Source of the DNA: Taudactylus pleione
Taxonomy: Eukaryota; Chordata; Amphibia; Anura; Myobatrachidae
Length of the DNA stretch: 64,000 nucleotides
Reading direction: 5' to 3'
Assembly: GCA_031769625.1 (NCBI GenBank)
Contig: JAUIMM010001597.1
Location: 124,001-188,000 of the forward strand
Below, piece by piece: positions 62,524 through 64,000 of the stretch. Under the pieces are notes generated by a model that ran no database searches, was not told the origin of the DNA, and worked only from the letters and a program-made list of their open reading frames with translations. Both the position numbers and the translations under genes were made by a program. Each line of letters begins with the position of its first letter. Positions within the stretch are counted from its first letter, which is position 1.

Positions 62524-63773
62524 CATGATAAACAAAAAGCACTAAGCCACGGCACTCACCATTCCTAGTTTTGGGGTGCAACATGGTATGTGACCACATT
62601 GTTTAAATAGAAATCACAGGGGCTCTGCACTCACCATAATAACTAATAATAATAATAAATATAATAAACAGTGGGGTTTTGGTTCATGAATTGATCAATG
62701 CATTTAAGCTTGCAGCCCATCGTCACGGGACCCCACTTTACTGCAACTCCCTACTCTATTGCTCAGAATTATAACATGGACATAGCCATCACATTAGTGT
62801 TAAACTCAGGGTATGCTATCAAGGTTTAAAGCTCACAGCAACTTTGGGCCTGATTCAGAGCCGTTCGCTATTTGCGGTCGTTCGTTCAAAAGCAAGGGGT
62901 GGCTATTCAAATGATCCGTTCGCAAATTGCAGTCTGTTCACACCTCTAAGTCTGAACGAGCGTGCAAAACATACGCTCGTTTATTTGTTAAAAACGCCCC
63001 CTGGCCGCTCTCACCATACGTCATGTCCACTATTTATTAGATTAATCGAGTACATCGACCAGCGTATGAACTGCTCGCTATTCTTGTGGTTGGTTTTTGC
63101 TACCACAATCTTGCGGGCAGTTCTGGCTATAAAATAACCCAGTGACGTGGTCAATGACGCTGCTGTATTAATTATGCACACCCATAAAACGCCCGTTTTG
63201 ACCTTTAAGCACGCCTGCGTTCGGATCTCCACTCCCCATTTTCAAGCACCTTCCCCTGTTACCACCCACATACGCCTCATTCTGTCACTCAAAATAGCAG
63301 GCATTCGCTATATTGTGAGCACATGAATTTCGGCCGCACTGACTGGTTCGCGCATGCGTATAACGATCCGTACGCATGCGCAGAAGTGCGAACATCGCTC
63401 AGAACGAGCGTTCTGCCGCTAGCGAGTGGCTCTGAATGAGGGCCTTTGCTTTTAAATATGAGACAGTTACCAAGCACACCTGTTGCAAAGCACCTAGGAA
63501 AACAGCTGACACAAGTTAGATGTTATCATTCTGAGCAATAGAGTAGGGACTTGCAGTAAAGTGGGGTCCCGTGACGATGGGCTGCAAGCTTAAATGCATT
63601 GATCAATTCATGAACCAAAACCCCACTGTTTATTATATTTATTATTATTATTAGTTATTATTGTGAGTGCAGAGCCCCTGTGATTTCTATTTAAACAATG
63701 TGGTCACATACCATGTTGCACCCCAAAACTAGGAATGGTGAGTGCCGTGGATTAGTGCTTTTTGTTTATTATG
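62524..63773. repeat. Large fold-back: inverted arms of about 255 bp
   Basis: Left arm 62524-62777 and right arm 63520-63773 are inverse copies with few mismatches (for example GTGGGGTTTTGGTTCATGAA and TTCATGAACCAAAACCCCAC). The arms contain an AATAATAATAAATATAATAA tract and the word GGGACCCCACTTTACTGCAA. About 740 bases separate them, most of which is inverted-repeat element N2. No gene. Confidence 0.9.
62846..63444 (+). mobile_element. Inverted-repeat element, family N, copy N2
   Basis: A 599-bp element with ends GGGCCTGATTCAGAGCC and GGCTCTGAATGAGGGCC, flanked by TTT (62843-62845, 63445-63447). Interior is the reverse complement of 14356-14953. Subterminal words GTTCGCTATTTGCGG and GAACGAGCG recur in inverted pairs. 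No coding. Confidence 0.9.
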
Positions 63774-64000
63774 ATTAATTTTTATAATTAATCATTTTGT
63801 GATCACATTTTCTCATGCACCCCTTTTAACTAGTTATCTAACTAGGGCGACACCATTCAAATACGGAAGAAAGTATGCCATACACGATGGTAAATCCTGG
63901 CAGACGCAGGCTTCTGAGCTCTAAGCATGGTGTTAACTACCGAGCTGGAAAAAACCCCTGGACCTTAAGAGGGCTGTCTCAACAGCCACGCCGTCAAAGA
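63774..64000. other. Window end; no recognised gene
   Basis: An open frame from ATG 63874 (MPYTMVNPGRRRLLSSKHGV) runs to the window edge on the plus strand without stop. It is too short to judge and has no domain I recognise. Confidence 0.3.

Noticed and set aside
63874..64000. Start of a gene running off the window
   Set aside because: Forty-odd codons without recognisable domain are expected by chance; reported only as a note on the last segment.

Overview
This looks like vertebrate nuclear DNA, most likely from a large, repeat-rich amphibian (probably anuran) genome. That assignment is an inference from the element mix: full-length L1, an L2 with its typical 3' end, several Penelope-like families, a DIRS/Ngaro element with an SGNH hydrolase, hAT, Tc1/mariner and many short inverted-repeat elements. 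There are no bacterial operons, no rRNA and no tRNA that I could recognise. Almost every long open frame belongs to a transposable element, and most are broken by one or a few stops or frameshifts. The only host-like coding signal I can support is a 100-bp, splice-site-bounded exon at 34401-34500 (minus) encoding a membrane span.

Layout. 1-13185: an old L1 (plus strand) interrupted three times: by a young full-length L1 (1861-9388, perfect 18-bp target duplication) and by two roughly 520-555-bp palindrome-array elements (10572-11125 and 12503-13023). 13186-20135: non-coding mosaic with a related inverted-repeat element (14356-14953), a 33-bp minisatellite of 30 units (15576-16565), microsatellites, two fold-back structures and a hAT MITE (18590-18906). 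20136-23310: 5'-truncated L2. 23311-25590: 5' part of a minus-strand L1. 25600-29104: Penelope-like element 2 (plus). 29105-36360: mostly non-coding, with a Tc1/mariner element (32100-33747), a 26-bp minisatellite, the candidate host exon and a 786-bp inverted-repeat element (34991-35776).

36362-51222: a cluster of one Penelope-like family. Copies A and B (minus) lie head-to-tail and copy D (plus) is joined head-to-head to B. B is interrupted by a 4.1-kb hAT element (41630-45748), and A and B carry palindrome-array elements at exactly the same TAA site in opposite orientations. 51513-62511: a different Penelope family (copy E, plus fragment F) whose junction was invaded by a 5.9-kb Ngaro element (56370-62295); the empty junction survives at about 52030, so the insertion can be read directly. 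62524-63773: a large fold-back with another inverted-repeat element in its centre.

The most unusual material is the set of five palindrome-array elements (10572-11125, 12503-13023, 38871-39420, 47299-47836, 52732-53281). Each is built from about 11 consecutive hairpins, is flanked by a 3-bp target duplication, and interrupts a retrotransposon reading frame that becomes continuous again once the element and one duplication copy are ignored. Between copies the two arms of a given hairpin change together, so the stems stay paired although the sequence differs.
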